Translations under genes and position numbers: made by a program
NCBI GenBank assembly: GCA_028023455.1
Contig: JAQFVV010000324.1
Location: 870,001-934,000 of the forward strand
Source: Epiperipatus broadwayi
Taxonomy: Eukaryota; Onychophora; Udeonychophora; Euonychophora; Peripatidae
Reading direction: 5' to 3'
DNA: 64,000 bases
In this document: one piece after another, positions 61,251-64,000 of the stretch
Numbering within the stretch: position 1 is the first letter of the stretch
Layout of the letters: each line of letters starts with the position of its first letter
The notes under the pieces: generated by a model
Told to the model about the DNA's origin: nothing
Database searches by the model: none
What the model saw: only the letters and a program-made list of their open reading frames with translations

Positions 61251-63060
61251 TAAAAACAACTTTATATCATCTGCCCAACACAAAAAAAAAAAATATGTAG
61301 GAAGGAGCAAAAATTACAATAAATTTCAATTTTCATTGAAAATAAGTGTGTTCCCAATATTTTGTATATATATTTACTCATGATATTTAATCCTAGAATC
61401 AGTAAAAATGTTATGGAATAAGGCATGGTTAAGCTTCATATTAAAATAATAGACCCATAAAATAATAATCTTACAAAAATATTATGATTCTATCATTTTA
61501 ATTTTTTTTGTATATTTTTGTAAGATTAATCATATATTATGACTACATTTTTTTATTCTTTTCCCATTTTCATGTCACAAAATCAAGCATTTGAACAAAT
61601 CCCTATCAATTTTTTTTTTCCTTTTTACTTTTTTCCTCCTTACAGACTACAAAGATGAACATGAAACAATCTATTTTCCACTCACTTTTAGGTAATATTA
61701 AACCTATTTACTGTTCAAAAACCAATAATATAAAGCAAATATTTCTTACATAATTATTTTTCTTATTACATTATGGTTCTACTGGTTTAATATTTTATAT
61801 ATTTTTATAATGATATATTATGCCACACATTTATTTTTATATTATACATGTTTTATGACTCTACTTTTTTTCATATGCATTATAATCATGTACTATGCCA
61901 CTCACATTTTTGACATAAAATATCTTATGTAAATATCTATACAAAATATCCAGAACACTTGTATTTACTTTCAATAAAATTTTAATTTGTTTCAATTTTT
62001 TAGTCATGTTCCAGTCATGATCTGCTAGATTTTTATTTATTTTTATACAAAGTTTTTGTGTTGGAGAAAGTATCTAAAATTGTTTTAATTTTAGTATTTG
62101 TTAATTATAAAAATATAACTTCTAAATATTGTGTTTTTCTAAACCTTTGATGAAATTTGAATTTTTTTGTACTGGACAAAATATCCGGGACAATTTTATA
62201 GATGATTTTGATAAATTATCTAAAATTATTTATTGTTTGCTTATGTAAATAATAGTTTGATAGTTATCCTAGTGTCAAAATGTGACTTAGAGCCATACTA
62301 AAATGATATCATTTTTTATATGGAGAGATATTTTTTGATAAATATTAGATATTGCAATAGATATAAGTTTGTAAAATTTAAAATGCCTATGTAGCTTGAT
62401 ATATTTAACACAAAATGTCACTAGAAAACTTAAATTTCAGGATTTTAAAAAAAAAAATTTGGAGAATAGATAAGTATTTAAGTTATTAAATAAACTGAAT
62501 AGAATTACATAGATTAGCAATTGAATATCAGATTTGTGAAATATTGGAAAGTAAATATAAGAAATTCTAATAATAATTGAACTCATTAACTGGACTGTAG
62601 GAATTCCACTTGCTATTTTATTTTAAAAAACTTGAATTATTCAAAAGGCATTCAAAATATCATTAAAAAACTGTTGGATTACTTTTTTTGATTATTTATT
62701 GTATAATTAATCATTAAACAATGTCTTTAAAACATTAGCATGTACTGTCATTCACTTATTTATTTTTAAATATCAACTTATGTAATTTAATGAAGAATGG
62801 GTAGTGACTTAAAACGTAAAAGTTTATAAATCAAATATCAGCTAAGTAATATTTAAGAAAAGCTTAATTTGGTTTTTTGAATGGAATATAATGCTTAATT
62901 TGTCATTTAAGAGCTTAACATAATAGTGAAAAATATTAAAATAATAAATGAATGATATTAACTTATTAAATAATCATATAGCAAGTTATACAAGAGATAA
63001 TATAGAATTTGAACACCAAATTGACAATTTGTTCAACAATTTCATTTAATATAATACCTT
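61251..63060. other. AT-rich DNA, no gene seen
   Basis: No open frame or repeat recognised. Confidence 0.5.
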
Positions 63061-63093
63061 TAGTTTAAATCTATTTGTTTGTGTTGATTTTCA

Positions 63094-63269
63094 GTAAGAT
63101 GAGGTTTAGCAGATATCAAGACTGTCTGGCTTGTTATTGGGAAATAGATTCAAGTGCAAAAGATTTATGGGTTAATTTACATAGTGAGGATATAACTCAG
63201 TTTCATTGGCAGAATTATTATGATCAGTCTACTAATTTGGTGTTTGATTGTCAAATGACTTATGAGTAA
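63094..63269 (+). CDS. Exon-like open frame, unknown protein
   Basis: A pyrimidine-rich tract ending TTTTCAG (63093) precedes a frame reading RFSRYQDCLACYWEID, then DLWVNLHSEDITQFHWQNYY and ending at TAA (63267-63269). Composition (GT-rich) differs from the flanks and codon use looks protein-like. No family recognised. It may be a final exon or part of a mobile element whose 3' end has the hammerhead-like motif at 63.5 kb. Confidence 0.28.
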
Positions 63270-63498
63270 TATACAAAACAATTATTTTATTTATATAAGG
63301 TATATATATATATACATATACCTAAACTGTATTGTATTTGTATATATATAAACATTACAAGCATAAAGCTAAACTAGTCAATATATAATTAAAATTACCC
63401 CTAATCCAAAATTAAAATTAAGGGTGGATGGGAAGTGAATGGATTTGTGGTTAATGTTTAATATTATATATATTGTATAGTTTTTGTAGTTCTTTACA

Positions 63499-63540
63499 CT
63501 TGAAAAGTCTGCTTGTAGCAGTGAAACCTTTGGTTGTGTT
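63499..63540 (+). ncRNA. Decayed hammerhead-like motif
   Basis: CTTGAAAAG, then a perfect 4-bp stem CTGC/GCAG (63509-63512 with 63518-63521), GAAAC (63523-63527) and AACC/GGTT pairing for a short stem III. The overall plan equals the Penelope-like hammerhead at 7.4 kb, but the CUGANGA block has an extra T and G8 is A. It could be a relic or a coincidence. Confidence 0.35.
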
Positions 63541-64000
63541 TTAATATTATTTTTATGCTGGTCTAGTTGAATTTTGGGTTTGGGGTAATTTTAATTTATA
63601 TATATATATATATTACATTCACAGAGATAAAGCATTCATAAATTTTACTCATAAGATATATTACACTAAAATGATGACTAGAAAAGCATTGTCATAATGA
63701 TATCATAAAAAGTGCAAGATTACCTCAACATTAAATTCTTGACTTAGAGATAGATCCATTGAGGCTTTACACAAAACTTATTATAGGCCTAATACTTTAA
63801 TAAATACTTTATTTAATATTTCCAGAATAAATCAAGGTAACCTTGCAATTTAATATTATCTTTATATTTTGTAACTAGATTTCTCTGATTTCTTGAAACT
63901 CTTATCAGTGTTCTAAAACTTTACTAATTTATTGTATACATTTTAGTATAGAAATATAGAATTCATCTGGTTTATTATCAAAATGAGGATCTTTTAATAT
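63541..64000. other. AT-rich DNA, no gene seen
   Basis: Contains a TA run at 63598-63612. Nothing else recognised before the window ends. Confidence 0.5.

Overview
This window looks like intergenic or intronic DNA from an animal nuclear genome. It is very AT-rich (roughly three quarters A+T by eye), with long TTA and TA microsatellites, decayed open frames and almost no intact genes. Bacterial-style features (operons, ribosome binding sites, CRISPR arrays) are absent. RTE-type LINEs, Penelope-like elements with a GIY-YIG nuclease domain, mariner, Tigger/pogo and piggyBac-like elements point to a metazoan, probably an invertebrate. I cannot name the species. No host gene was identified with confidence.

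Layout. 0.6-2.5 kb: a TTA microsatellite, two hammerhead-ribozyme-like repeats on the minus strand and a 281-bp near-perfect foldback. 2.5-3.2 kb: a decayed RTE 3' end. 5.6-7.4 kb: a 5'-truncated Penelope-like element (minus the RT core, plus a GIY-YIG remnant) whose 3' end carries a hammerhead core. 11.6-12.7 kb: a decayed LINE of another clade. 14.0 kb: an 82-bp tRNA-like retroposon with an 11-bp target duplication. 14.9-18.8 kb: an internally deleted Tigger/pogo-like element on the minus strand, split by a 1.8-kb element with inverted ends and an 8-bp target duplication. 19.2-20.9 kb: the most striking object, a palindromic array of ~450-bp units, each carrying a hammerhead ribozyme (one apparently intact), all flanked by one 9-bp duplication. 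21.5-24.9 kb: a nearly full-length RTE LINE with one stop and one frameshift.

24.9-34.8 kb is mostly plain AT-rich DNA with microsatellites and a suspicious homopolymer block. 34.8-43.2 kb holds three copies of a piggyBac-like non-autonomous element bounded by TTAA, two of them in inverted orientation. 45.8-47.4 kb has the only exon-like frames, of unknown identity, one with an in-frame TGA. 50.7-53.0 kb has LINE remnants. 57.5-61.3 kb holds a Mutator-like MITE (99-bp inverted repeats, 9-bp duplication), a mariner transposase relic and a second Tigger/pogo-like copy that confirms the first. The last kilobase has an exon-like frame and another decayed hammerhead-like motif.

How the parts relate. 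At least four hammerhead-bearing repeat types occur within 64 kb. One lies at the end of a Penelope-like element and one is an ORF-less tandem repeat that resembles retrozymes or Penelope pseudo-LTRs. I infer, but cannot prove, that the ORF-less units were mobilised by a reverse transcriptase supplied in trans.
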